Part shown: piece after piece, positions 26,435 through 34,423 of the stretch
Position numbering within the stretch: the first letter of the stretch is position 1
Layout of the letters: each line of letters opens with the position of its first letter
Notes under the pieces: generated by a model
What the model was told of the DNA's origin: nothing
Databases searched by the model: none
What the model saw: only the letters and a program-made list of their open reading frames with translations
Assembly (NCBI GenBank): GCA_002360455.1
Contig: DEQQ01000075.1
Span: 1 to 36,575 of the forward strand
Origin: Saprospiraceae bacterium UBA3362
Lineage (GTDB): Bacteria; Bacteroidota; Bacteroidia; Chitinophagales; Saprospiraceae
Length of the DNA: 36,575 bases
Reading direction: 5' to 3'
Program-made: the position numbers and the translations under genes

Positions 26435-26442
26435 CAAAAATA
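26435..26442 (-). promoter_or_regulatory. Candidate -7 promoter box for tRNA-Asp
   Basis: On the minus strand TATTTTTG fits TAnnTTTG, 26 nt upstream of the tRNA 5' end. The leader between them contains a 7-bp hairpin (CTCATTT/AAATGAG, 26414-26430). Confidence 0.4.
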
Positions 26443-26587
26443 AACAAGGTTTTTATTTTTCATATCATTTTTCAAAAAAATATAATATTTCCCTCAATCT
26501 CTGTACGAAAAACAGATTTATAGGCTATTTTAGCAGCTGTTTTATAATCCATTTTCTAACGGCATAATGCCATAACCCGCTGTCTCT

Positions 26588-27544
26588 ATGATATTTATGG
26601 AGTTTGAAAAGCCTCTTGAGATTCTCTATGATCAGTTAGAGAAAGTTAAAAAAGTAGCTGAAGAAAGTGATATTGACATGAGCGAAAAAATTGTTGAGAT
26701 CCAACAAAGGATTGAGGCAAAGCGATTGGAGATTTATTCCAATCTCACCGGCTGGCAAAGAGTTCAGTTGTCAAGACACCCTGAGAGACCATATACGCTA
26801 AATTATATTAACGCCATGTGTGAGGAGTTTATCGAAATGCATGGAGATCGATACGTAAAAGATGACAAAGCTATTGTAGGTGGTTTAGCCAAATTAAATG
26901 GTCAGGCGATTATGATCATTGGACATCAAAAAGGTCATTCGACAAAGCAGAGGCAGTTTAGAAATTTTGGTATGGCTAACCCTGACGGGTACCGTAAAGC
27001 CCTGCGATTGATGAAGCTTGCAGAGAAATTTTCTATTCCTGTAGTTACTCTGATCGATACTCCCGGAGCTTTTCCCGGCATTGAAGCAGAAGAAAGAGGT
27101 CAGGCAGAAGCCATTGCCAAAAACCTTTTCGAAATGTCCCAGCTTAAAGTTCCCATCCTTTGTTATATAATAGGTGAAGGAGCCAGCGGCGGTGCATTAG
27201 GAATAGGAGTAGGGGATCAGGTTTTTATGCTGGAAAACACATGGTATTCCGTCATCTCTCCGGAATCATGTTCTTCCATCCTGTGGCGATCTTGGGATTT
27301 TAAAGAAAAAGCTGCAGACGCATTGAAGCTCACTGCAGATCATATGGCAAAGTTTGGTTTGATTGATGGTATTGTTCAGGAACCTGTAGGTGGAGCTCAC
27401 TCAAATGCTGAGGAAATGGCTGCTTCATTGAAACAACATATTCTAGATCATTTAGAAAAACTTTCAAAAATAGATTCGGACCTACGCGTAACTCAGCGCA
27501 TTGAGAAATATGAAAAAATGGGTCGTTTTCAAGAGGTCGAATAA
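26588..27544 (+). CDS. accA: Acetyl-CoA carboxylase carboxyltransferase subunit alpha
   Basis: 318 residues. It starts MIFMEFEKPLE, which lines up with the usual Bacteroidota AccA N-terminus; Met4 (26597) is an alternative. Family motifs present: LSRHPERPYTLNYI, GHQKGHSTKQR, the TLIDTPGAFPGIEAEERGQ block and GEGASGGALGIGVGDQ with the SPESCSSILWRS segment. With AccD it moves the carboxyl group from carboxybiotin to acetyl-CoA, making malonyl-CoA for fatty acid synthesis. AccD is not in the window. It precedes dapA by 11 nt, so the two are one transcript. An 11-nt palindrome (GGCATAATGCC, 26561-26571) sits 16 nt before the start. Confidence 0.97.
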   Translation: MIFMEFEKPLEILYDQLEKVKKVAEESDIDMSEKIVEIQQRIEAKRLEIYSNLTGWQRVQLSRHPERPYTLNYINAMCEEFIEMHGDRYVKDDKAIVGGLAKLNGQAIMIIGHQKGHSTKQRQFRNFGMANPDGYRKALRLMKLAEKFSIPVVTLIDTPGAFPGIEAEERGQAEAIAKNLFEMSQLKVPILCYIIGEGASGGALGIGVGDQVFMLENTWYSVISPESCSSILWRSWDFKEKAADALKLTADHMAKFGLIDGIVQEPVGGAHSNAEEMAASLKQHILDHLEKLSKIDSDLRVTQRIEKYEKMGRFQEVE

Positions 27545-27555
27545 AATCAATTATT

Positions 27556-28455
27556 ATGGATTATCAATTTCTTAGAGGCACAGGAGTCGCTCTCATTACG
27601 CCATTTACGAAAGATGGTGCTGTAGATTACCCAAGTTTAAGGAATATCATTGACCACTGTATAAGAGGTGGAGTTGATTATTTGGTGACCATGGGTACAA
27701 CCGGAGAAACTGTTACATTATCAGCGCAAGAAAAAAAAGAAGTTGTACAATTCACCATAAAACATTGTGGCGCTAGAGTTCCTGTCGTAGTTGGTGTTGG
27801 TGGAAATAATACACAAGAATTGATTGATGAACTTAAGAGTTTGGACAATAGCGGTGTATCAGCAATCCTTAGCAGCAGTCCCGCATACAATAAGCCATCT
27901 CAAGAAGGAATATATCAACACTACATGGCTTTGGCAGAAGCAACAGATTTACCTATAATCATTTACAATGTTCCGGGAAGAACAGCAAGCAATATTACCG
28001 CAGAAACGAGCTTAAGGTTAGCCCATTCTTCCAAGAAATTTTGCGCTATCAAAGAAGCTTCAGGAGATCTTACCCAAGCTACAAAAATTTTAAAAGACAG
28101 GCCGGACCATTTTCTTGTGTTGTCCGGAGATGATCCTCTTGCATTGGCGTTGATAGGGATTGGTGGTGATGGTTTGATCAGTGTCATTGCCAATGTTTAT
28201 CCTACAGAATTTTCCAATATGATCAGATCGGCTTTGGATGGCCATTTTAGAAAAGCTCAAGAACTCAATTTGTTGACCTTTGACTTGCATAAATGGCTAT
28301 ATATAGAAGGAAATCCGGTGGGGATTAAAGAAGCTGCAGCGTTTATGAATTTATGTGAAAATCATCTTAGACTGCCGCTGGTTCCAATGTCCGCAGCCAA
28401 TAGCGAGCATCTTCAAAAAGAAATGATTCGGATCAAACAACAGATAGAATCTTAA
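27556..28455 (+). CDS. dapA: 4-hydroxy-tetrahydrodipicolinate synthase
   Basis: 299 residues, normal for DapA. It condenses pyruvate with aspartate semialdehyde in the first committed step to diaminopimelate and lysine. Schiff-base Lys166 lies in CAIKEASGD, Tyr137 and Arg142 in IIIYNVPGRT, and the TT pair in the MGTTGE loop (46-51). The GDD loop near 190 and the C-terminal helices are complete. It lies 11 nt after accA, a pairing of cell-wall precursor and fatty-acid supply genes. No clear terminator follows; two weak hairpins occupy the next 200 nt. Confidence 0.97.
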   Translation: MDYQFLRGTGVALITPFTKDGAVDYPSLRNIIDHCIRGGVDYLVTMGTTGETVTLSAQEKKEVVQFTIKHCGARVPVVVGVGGNNTQELIDELKSLDNSGVSAILSSSPAYNKPSQEGIYQHYMALAEATDLPIIIYNVPGRTASNITAETSLRLAHSSKKFCAIKEASGDLTQATKILKDRPDHFLVLSGDDPLALALIGIGGDGLISVIANVYPTEFSNMIRSALDGHFRKAQELNLLTFDLHKWLYIEGNPVGIKEAAAFMNLCENHLRLPLVPMSAANSEHLQKEMIRIKQQIES

Positions 28456-28516
28456 TAAATAAGTAAAATTTGGAGAGGCAAATTTTGGTTTTAGCTTGTA
28501 TTTTAAGTCCTGCTAT

Positions 28517-28552
28517 CCATTACGGCGTGAAACGCCTTCATTGCTATCAGGT
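28517..28552. repeat. Candidate interspersed hairpin element after dapA
   Basis: The stretch from TCCTGCTATCC to TGCTATCAGG has CCTG/CAGG ends in inverted orientation, two GCTATC copies, and a central 5-bp hairpin GGCGT-GAA-ACGCC (28524-28536). The borders resemble non-coding palindromic elements I recall from intergenic regions of Bacteroidota genomes. Only this copy is seen in the window, so repeat status is inferred. Confidence 0.4.
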
Positions 28553-28892
28553 CTAATTTTTAATTTTCCCATTCTTTCTTGTGTTCTAATTCCTTAAAAG
28601 GATTAGAATTTGGATCAAATAAAAAAAGCCCTGAAAAATAACAGAGCTTTAGAATATATTAAACCTATTTAAATCAAATTAGTGTAAATCTCCAAGAAAG
28701 AACTACCAGATCACTATCTATACCTCTGATTAAACCCTGTTCAATTTATTTAAAGCCAATTCACAGAAATCTAATAGTTCTAATTCTTGGATCCCATTTT
28801 CAATATTCAAATCAAGCTATCGAATGACTAACGTTTTAATCATATATCGACGATACAAAGGTCAGTCATAAATTAATAATAAACATCATGTG
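28553..28892. other. Non-coding spacer between dapA and the histidine kinase gene
   Basis: No credible ORF. An imperfect stem (TTCTAATTCC with GGATTAGAA, 28584-28608, one bulge) and the hairpin at 28621-28650 are the only structures. The rest is AT-rich with no recognisable motif; together with the hairpins at both ends it fills the gap between convergent genes. Confidence 0.5.
28621..28650 (-). terminator. Possible minus-strand terminator
   Basis: AAAGC-C-CTG and CAG-A-GCTTT form an imperfect stem with an 8-nt loop. A run of seven Ts follows it on the minus strand only. It lies about 300 nt past the kinase stop, so it may be a backup terminator. Confidence 0.4.
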
Positions 28893-28920
28893 AAACACCG
28901 AATTTAAAAATTCAGTGTTT
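28893..28920 (-). terminator. Hairpin after the histidine kinase gene
   Basis: On the minus strand AAACAC-T-GAATTT pairs with AAATTC-G-GTGTTT. The single mismatch becomes a T-G wobble only on this strand, giving 13 pairs with a 2-nt core loop. It begins 25 nt after the stop. It has no T tract. Confidence 0.5.
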
Positions 28921-28945
28921 TCCCCAAGTTTGATTGGATTACTAT

Positions 28946-30691
28946 TTATGCCTCTTCTTGGATCAAAGGGATGTGAACTAAAGATGAGGTTCCTTTCAAT
29001 GGTTTACTATCAATATGAATTTCTCCTTTCAAAAAGCCAACTCTTGACATGATATTATCGAGTCCCATTCCTCGTTTGATGAGCTCAGCATCATATCCAA
29101 TTCCATCATCTTCTACGATTAATTCCAAATCGCCATTTTTATAACTCAATTGAATTAAAATCTCTTTTGCCTTTGCATGCTTGATAGAGTTGTTGACCAT
29201 TTCCTGGATGATTCTATAAATATGCAAGTTGAAATTTGGATGTGGGGCAACAAATTGCTCCATATTATAATATTGAAAAATGATTTCCGGGCCATCCTCC
29301 GATTTAATCCTGTTCAACATATCCTTTAGAGCATCAATTAAGCCTAAATTATCCAATGAGCCAGGCCTTAAATTGTGAGCTATGTTTCTAACCTCAGCAC
29401 AAGCCACATCGACAAGTTCATGAATTTTTTCTTGCTCTTGATTTTGTTTTTCTTTGGGCAGTTGAGACAAATGGTCAAACTTTAAGCGGATTGTAGATAA
29501 TAATCCTCCTAATGAATCATGGAGATCTTTTGCAATGCGATCGCGTTCTGATTCTTGACCAACAATCATAGATTTCAAGTTTTCTAATTGAATACTTTGT
29601 TCCAGTTCATTGATTTTCTGACGGTTTATTTGTTCATTCTGATTGTGAATGATTTCGTTTGTACTTAACTTTTGTTGATAGAATTGGATAATAAAAAAAG
29701 CCGCTACTAGAATGGTTCCAATGCTGAACAATAAGCTGTACAAAGTAAAATTGGATCTTCTGGATTTTAGTTCAAAAAGCCTCATGTTCTTAGCTTGATC
29801 AATTCTTTCATCTCTTACTTCTTTATTTTCGAACTTCAAAATGATTTTATTAAGTTCTTCATCTAAACTAATCGAATTAAGCGAATCCTTTAAAATAATA
29901 TATTGCTCATAGAAATAATTAGAAGAGGCAAAATTTGTAGCTTGTTTTTCAACTTGGGCCAGTTGAAGATTTATTTTTGCCTGTTGATCCAAATCACAAA
30001 GTTCATTGGCAAGGCTTAAACTCTTTTCTAAGGCAACTTTAGCATTGGCATATTGAGAATGTTTGTACAATTGTTGTCCTAAGATTTGATAGGCGAATAT
30101 AAGTTGCTCTGTTGCATTGCTGCTCTTAGAGATAGAAATCACTCTGCTTAACTTTGACTGTATAGTTTTTAAATTATCTACAGTATCCAGCATGCAGTGC
30201 AATAAAAGATGTTCATTAAGTAGGGTTGGGTCATTTTTATCCAATTTATCCACTTCACATTGGTCTAGATAAAAATGGGCATTGGCAATATCAGATTGAG
30301 AGTAATGTATTAGAGTAAGTAAATGATGCGCTTTAGCTTGGTTGGTGTTTTGATTGAGTTGCCTATACATTACTTGTGCATATTCTGCATTGCTAAGTGC
30401 TTTTTTATTCCAACCAAAACTCAGGTAAACTTTGGCCAATAATATTCGATAATTTGCAACTCGTTGAAAGTTTTCAAGTGATGACTCTAACTCTATTCCT
30501 CTGAATAAATTCGAGATCAGTAATTTGTGTTCGTGTTGCTTATATAAAAATTGAATCTGTTGATTTAAGGTGTCGGCAGATAATTTTTGAGATTCTATTG
30601 AGTCATTCCCGAAAAAAAAATCTTGCAAATCTTGTGAGTAGATTGTGGAAGAGCAAAAGACAATAAAACAGAATAGAAAATATCTAACCAT
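28946..30691 (-). CDS. TPR-containing sensor histidine kinase (HisKA_3 type)
   Basis: 581 residues. A signal peptide (1-19, ending YSQ) leads to a periplasmic helical region (about 40-290) that looks like degenerate TPR repeats, then a short coiled segment, one membrane helix (317-337), a cytoplasmic coiled coil (345-375), and the kinase core. The phospho-acceptor is His391 in KDLHDSLGG (HisKA_3). The ATP-binding domain has EMVNNSIKHA (497-506), VEDDGIGYD (526-534) and GMGLDNI. It should phosphorylate the NarL-type regulator encoded 1 nt upstream. TPR-type kinases of this layout are common in Bacteroidota, but the signal sensed is unknown. Confidence 0.95.
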   Translation of the reverse strand: MVRYFLFCFIVFCSSTIYSQDLQDFFFGNDSIESQKLSADTLNQQIQFLYKQHEHKLLISNLFRGIELESSLENFQRVANYRILLAKVYLSFGWNKKALSNAEYAQVMYRQLNQNTNQAKAHHLLTLIHYSQSDIANAHFYLDQCEVDKLDKNDPTLLNEHLLLHCMLDTVDNLKTIQSKLSRVISISKSSNATEQLIFAYQILGQQLYKHSQYANAKVALEKSLSLANELCDLDQQAKINLQLAQVEKQATNFASSNYFYEQYIILKDSLNSISLDEELNKIILKFENKEVRDERIDQAKNMRLFELKSRRSNFTLYSLLFSIGTILVAAFFIIQFYQQKLSTNEIIHNQNEQINRQKINELEQSIQLENLKSMIVGQESERDRIAKDLHDSLGGLLSTIRLKFDHLSQLPKEKQNQEQEKIHELVDVACAEVRNIAHNLRPGSLDNLGLIDALKDMLNRIKSEDGPEIIFQYYNMEQFVAPHPNFNLHIYRIIQEMVNNSIKHAKAKEILIQLSYKNGDLELIVEDDGIGYDAELIKRGMGLDNIMSRVGFLKGEIHIDSKPLKGTSSLVHIPLIQEEA

Positions 30692-30692
30692 T

Positions 30693-31346
30693 CTATTCCT
30701 TTTCTAGTAACCTGTATTCTAATGTAGCGCGCACAAGGCCGGCCGTATTTCTTACATTCATTTTTGAGATAAGACTGCTCCTGTGAGATTCAACAGTTTT
30801 CAAACTGATAAACAGCTGGTCTGCTATTTCTTGAGTTGTAAATTCTTTTACAATAAGTTCTAATACTTCCTTTTCTCTGCGAGATATCTTTGGAATTTCG
30901 AAGGAATTTGTTTTTTTGGACTGAGACTTTTTTGTTAGGCTGCCCATAATCGTCTCTGTAACCTCCTTAGTAAAATAGGTCTCACCCTTGGCTACCATTT
31001 CTATAGAATGAATCAACTCTGTTCTTCCTGTATTTTTAAGGATATAACCCATAGCTCCGCTCTTTAAAATCTCCGTAACATAACTTTCTTCATTGTACAT
31101 TGACAGTGCTATAATCTTAACATTAGGAAATTCTTTGTTCATCCGTTGCGCTACCTGCATTCCGTTCAATTTTGGGAGATTAATATCCAACAAAATCAGG
31201 TCAATTTCTTTTTCCTTTAGCTTGTCGAAAACAGATTCACCATCAAAGCATTTGTCTACTACTTTAATATTAGGTACATTTTGTAATAATGACTCCAAAC
31301 CATCCACAAACATTGTATGGTCGTCAGCAATTAAAATCTTAATCAT
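30693..31346 (-). CDS. NarL/LuxR-type response regulator
   Basis: 217 residues. Receiver domain (1-120) with DD8-9, phospho-acceptor Asp54 in LLDINLP, and Lys104 in YILKNTG. A LuxR-type helix-turn-helix follows (about 150-210: SRREKEVLELI, TQEIADQLFISLKTVESHRS). It binds DNA when phosphorylated. Only 1 nt separates its stop from the kinase start, so the two form an operon and a cognate pair. A candidate promoter with both boxes lies at 31404-31430, and the leader contains a GGCAAA/TTTGCC inverted repeat (31360-31387) that could be an operator. Target genes are unknown. Confidence 0.95.
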   Translation of the reverse strand: MIKILIADDHTMFVDGLESLLQNVPNIKVVDKCFDGESVFDKLKEKEIDLILLDINLPKLNGMQVAQRMNKEFPNVKIIALSMYNEESYVTEILKSGAMGYILKNTGRTELIHSIEMVAKGETYFTKEVTETIMGSLTKKSQSKKTNSFEIPKISRREKEVLELIVKEFTTQEIADQLFISLKTVESHRSSLISKMNVRNTAGLVRATLEYRLLEKE

Positions 31347-31359
31347 GGTTTAATTTTTT

Positions 31360-31387
31360 GGCAAATAGGATAAGCTTGAAGTTTGCC
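31360..31387 (-). promoter_or_regulatory. Inverted repeat in the response-regulator leader
   Basis: GGCAAA and TTTGCC are 6-nt inverted arms with a 16-nt spacer containing AAGCTT, located between the candidate promoter and the ATG. The spacing would fit an autoregulatory site, but this is unsupported beyond the symmetry. Confidence 0.25.
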
Positions 31388-31403
31388 TAATGAAATGGAA
31401 ACT

Positions 31404-31430
31404 CAAATATAAAATAAGTTTTGGAATCAA
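31404..31430 (-). promoter_or_regulatory. Candidate promoter of the two-component operon
   Basis: On the minus strand a TTG (31430-31428) is followed after 16 nt by TATATTTG (31411-31404), matching the -33 and -7 elements of Bacteroidota promoters with slightly short spacing. Confidence 0.4.
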
Positions 31431-31442
31431 GTATAAATTGAG

Positions 31443-32168
31443 CTATTTTTTTATCCATTTATCAAATTGTTTGATACACACTTCCATATCTTTTGGCAGC
31501 TCGGCCGAAAAACTGTAGTCTTTTCCCTGAAATGGAAAGCTTAGTTTTGAAGCATGTAAAGCAACTCTCGAGATCAGGGATGTCGGTTCTTCATAATTTA
31601 CTTTTAGCTTCCGAGTTTTTAAGTCTGAGATAGAGACAGTTTCCTTTCCTCCATAGGCTCTATCGCCTATTATTGGGCACTGAAGATAGCTAAGATGTAC
31701 CCGAATTTGATGTGTTCTGCCGGTAATCGGTTTTGCCCTGATCATTGAAAAATCCTTCCATTGAGTAACGAGTTTGTAAAGAGTTTTAGCCGGTTTTCCT
31801 TTGGGATGGATGGTCATAAGTCCGGCCTGTCTTGTACTGTGAGCAATGGGCATATCGATCATTCCTTCTTCTATACTAGGAGCAGAATGACAGATCGCAA
31901 GATATTCTTTCTCAATTAATCGAGATTCAAACAAAGTGCTTAATTCTTTATGTGCAGTTTCATTTCTTGCAAAAAGAATGAGTCCGCTAGTGTCTCTGTC
32001 TATTCTGTGCACGACAAAAAGAGCTGCGTAAAGTGAAGATAATAAATCGTACAAATTGGCCTTGGTTCCATCGAATCGGTCAGGAATACTCAATACTCCC
32101 GAAGATTTATTGATAACAATAAAATCCTCATTCTCAAAAATGACTTCAAAAGGATTCTTTTGCTTCAT
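31443..32168 (-). CDS. RluA-family pseudouridine synthase
   Basis: 241 residues, the short form without an S4 domain. The catalytic Asp57 lies in HRIDRDTSGL, and the conserved GRTHQIRVHL and IGDRAYGG stretches follow. It should isomerise uridine in rRNA or tRNA; the exact site cannot be deduced. The ATG overlaps the end of the RibF-glycosyltransferase gene by 4 nt (ATGA), so it is translationally coupled. A 96-nt gap with a candidate promoter separates its stop from the response regulator. Confidence 0.92.
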   Translation of the reverse strand: MKQKNPFEVIFENEDFIVINKSSGVLSIPDRFDGTKANLYDLLSSLYAALFVVHRIDRDTSGLILFARNETAHKELSTLFESRLIEKEYLAICHSAPSIEEGMIDMPIAHSTRQAGLMTIHPKGKPAKTLYKLVTQWKDFSMIRAKPITGRTHQIRVHLSYLQCPIIGDRAYGGKETVSISDLKTRKLKVNYEEPTSLISRVALHASKLSFPFQGKDYSFSAELPKDMEVCIKQFDKWIKK

Positions 32169-34174
32169 GAAATAAAATTTTGAGGATGTATCTGTGAATA
32201 TTTTTTATTACTAAATAAGTAATAATGCAAAAAAATACTTCCCTTAAGTAGTCCTTTTTTATTTTTATCACCCATTGAAAATTGCTGGCACAATTGATCC
32301 GTTTCATCTTTTTTATGCAATAAATAAAAGGTGCTCAATATAGACACAATATAGGCCTCCATTATTTTGTAACTTAATATTGGTTTTCCTTTTACTAAAT
32401 ATTGTATTAATATTAAAAGGTCTAATATCAAGCGAATGGGTAAGATGTAAAACAATCTCCATCCATCTGCATTTTTGAATATTGTGCTCAGATTATTTCT
32501 AAAGTTGAGATATAATTTATTGGGGGATTCGTAAGCGAGAGTTCCTCCACCCAAATGGTAGACTTTAGAATCAGGAGTGAATAAAATTTTACCTCCGGCA
32601 TTTTTAAATCTCCAGCATAAATCTATTTCTTCTTGATGCGCAAAATAATCACCATCAAAACCACCAAATACCTTGAACGCTCTAGCATTAACAATAAAAG
32701 CGGCTCCACTTGCCCAAAATAGTTCTATCTCAGTATCGTATTGAGCCTCGTCTTTTTCAACCAGCTGCACGATTCGTCCTCTGTTGAAAGGATAATATAG
32801 AGAATCCATAAAGCCTCCTGCTGCCCCGGCATATTCAAAATAATCTTTTTCTTTAAGAGAAAGAATTTTAGGTTGTGCTGCAAGGCAATTGGGATTTTTT
32901 TTCATGCACTTAACTAATGGAGTTATCCAGTCAGAGTCAACCCATACATCGGAGTTTACGAGAACAAAGTAATCTGCAGAAATTTGAGCCAATCCCTTAT
33001 TATATCCTTCGGCATATCCATAATTTGATTTGAGGATAATAAGTTTTACCTGAGGGTAATTTTCTTTTATATAAGTTACACTTTCATCGGTGGAGGCATT
33101 GTCAATCACGTAAATATCTACATCATGCGGAGAATATTTTAGTATAGAATGTAAATTTTCCTTTAAATGGGATAGTCCATTGTAATTCAAAATCGCGATG
33201 ACGGTTCTGGGATTTTTCTTAAGACTAACTCTGTGTAAATGATGAATGTCCAATATTTTCTTAATGTTGACTTCATCCTTTTTAATTGCAATTTTGAGTT
33301 CATCCCAAGAAGTTAGTTTCTTATCTTCTCTTACATATTCCACCAACTCTATGCTCACCGTTTTGCCATAAATCGTCTCATTAAAATTAAAAAAATGGAC
33401 TTCTATAGTTTGTTGTAAATTAGTTCCAATACTGGGTCTATTGCCAATGTACAACATGGCATCATATTCTGCTGTTTCTGTTTTCGCAATCGCTGCATAA
33501 ATCCCTTGGTTTGGAATCAACTTGCTTTGATCTGCAATTTCTATATTGGCAGTAGGGTAGCCCAGTTCTGATCCAATTTGTTGCCCTTTCACAACTTTTC
33601 CGGAAATGGAATAATTCCTGCCCAACAGTTGCGAAGCAATTTTGAATTTATTTTGTGCAATCAGAGTCCTTATTTCAGTTGAGCTGATTGTAATTTGGTG
33701 TGCAGTCTGAATCGGGAATTGAATAATCTCGAAGATGTTCTCTTTCTCATACTCTCTAAGCAAATGAATATCTCCGGCTCCATATTGACCAAACCGATGA
33801 TCATAGCCTATCAAAATGGCCTTTGGATTAAAATACCTGATTAAAAAAGTATCAATATATTCACGAGGAGAAAGTTGTGCAAATTCGGCATTGAATGGAG
33901 CAATGATCAATAGGTCTATATCATGTTCCGAGAGCAATTCTATTTTTTCCTCTATAGTAGAGAGTGTTTGGGTTGAGTTGTTTTGATCTAAAAAATTTCT
34001 TGGATGGGGATCGAACGTAATGACAACACTTTGGCAATTTCTTGCTATTGATTCAGCTTTTAGCTTGCGGAGTATGGTCTGATGAGCCAGATGTACGCCA
34101 TCGAATGATCCGATAGTAATAACGGTATCTGTTAAAGGGGTAAATTGATGCTTATTAAAACGAATAACTTTCAT
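32165..34174 (-). CDS. ribF: Fusion of riboflavin kinase/FAD synthetase with a family 2 glycosyltransferase
   Basis: 669 residues in one uninterrupted frame. Residues 1-308 are a complete bifunctional RibF. The FAD-synthetase part has GSFDGVHLAH (22-31), DPHPRNF and STEIR (165-169). The riboflavin-kinase part has LGYPTANIE (204-212), NRPSIG, and a normal C-terminus around REDKKLTSWDELK and KKIL. From about 323 a GT2 domain begins: VIAILNYNG, IDNASTDES, SNYGYAEGYNKG, the metal-binding NSD at 407-409, and HQEEIDLCWR. One or two hydrophobic segments follow (574-594, perhaps 603-619), so this half is probably membrane-associated and transfers a sugar to a cell-surface lipid or polysaccharide. No in-frame ATG lies between residues 240 and 424. 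The gene is 9 nt after the 79-aa gene and overlaps the RluA gene by 4 nt. Confidence 0.9.
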   Translation of the reverse strand: MKVIRFNKHQFTPLTDTVITIGSFDGVHLAHQTILRKLKAESIARNCQSVVITFDPHPRNFLDQNNSTQTLSTIEEKIELLSEHDIDLLIIAPFNAEFAQLSPREYIDTFLIRYFNPKAILIGYDHRFGQYGAGDIHLLREYEKENIFEIIQFPIQTAHQITISSTEIRTLIAQNKFKIASQLLGRNYSISGKVVKGQQIGSELGYPTANIEIADQSKLIPNQGIYAAIAKTETAEYDAMLYIGNRPSIGTNLQQTIEVHFFNFNETIYGKTVSIELVEYVREDKKLTSWDELKIAIKKDEVNIKKILDIHHLHRVSLKKNPRTVIAILNYNGLSHLKENLHSILKYSPHDVDIYVIDNASTDESVTYIKENYPQVKLIILKSNYGYAEGYNKGLAQISADYFVLVNSDVWVDSDWITPLVKCMKKNPNCLAAQPKILSLKEKDYFEYAGAAGGFMDSLYYPFNRGRIVQLVEKDEAQYDTEIELFWASGAAFIVNARAFKVFGGFDGDYFAHQEEIDLCWRFKNAGGKILFTPDSKVYHLGGGTLAYESPNKLYLNFRNNLSTIFKNADGWRLFYILPIRLILDLLILIQYLVKGKPILSYKIMEAYIVSILSTFYLLHKKDETDQLCQQFSMGDKNKKGLLKGSIFLHYYLFSNKKYSQIHPQNFIS

Positions 34175-34183
34175 GTTGTATAA

Positions 34184-34423
34184 CTAATGTTCATTAATTA
34201 TTTTATAATTAGAATTCATTTGATCAAAAACTCGAATTAACTCTGTGTCTTGAAGTTTAGTCCATTGTTTTACCAATGATTCAAAACTATGGATTTCATC
34301 GCTTTCCAAGAACTTATAACTCTGTTCAAAAGGTCCGGCTTCTACTTTGATGATGAACTTATTCTCATTTTTAAAAGCAGAAATTTTAAACCCGGGATGC
34401 GGTATGGTTCCTATAATTCTCAT
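34184..34423 (-). CDS. Small conserved-looking protein of unknown function (79 aa)
   Basis: 79 residues, no signal peptide, no membrane segment, no Cys. It opens RIIGTIPHPGFKISAF and continues with a beta-rich half and a helical C-terminal half (SFESLVKQWTKLQDTELIRVFDQM). I do not recognise the family. The case for a real gene is its position: the ATG overlaps the end of the DUF2520 gene by 4 nt (ATGA), its stop is 9 nt before the RibF fusion, and the alternation of charged and hydrophobic residues is that of a folded protein. Confidence 0.75.
   Translation of the reverse strand: MRIIGTIPHPGFKISAFKNENKFIIKVEAGPFEQSYKFLESDEIHSFESLVKQWTKLQDTELIRVFDQMNSNYKIINEH

Noticed and set aside
28584..28608. 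Imperfect hairpin as dapA terminator
   Set aside because: The stem has a bulge and is AT-rich, and no T tract follows on the plus strand.
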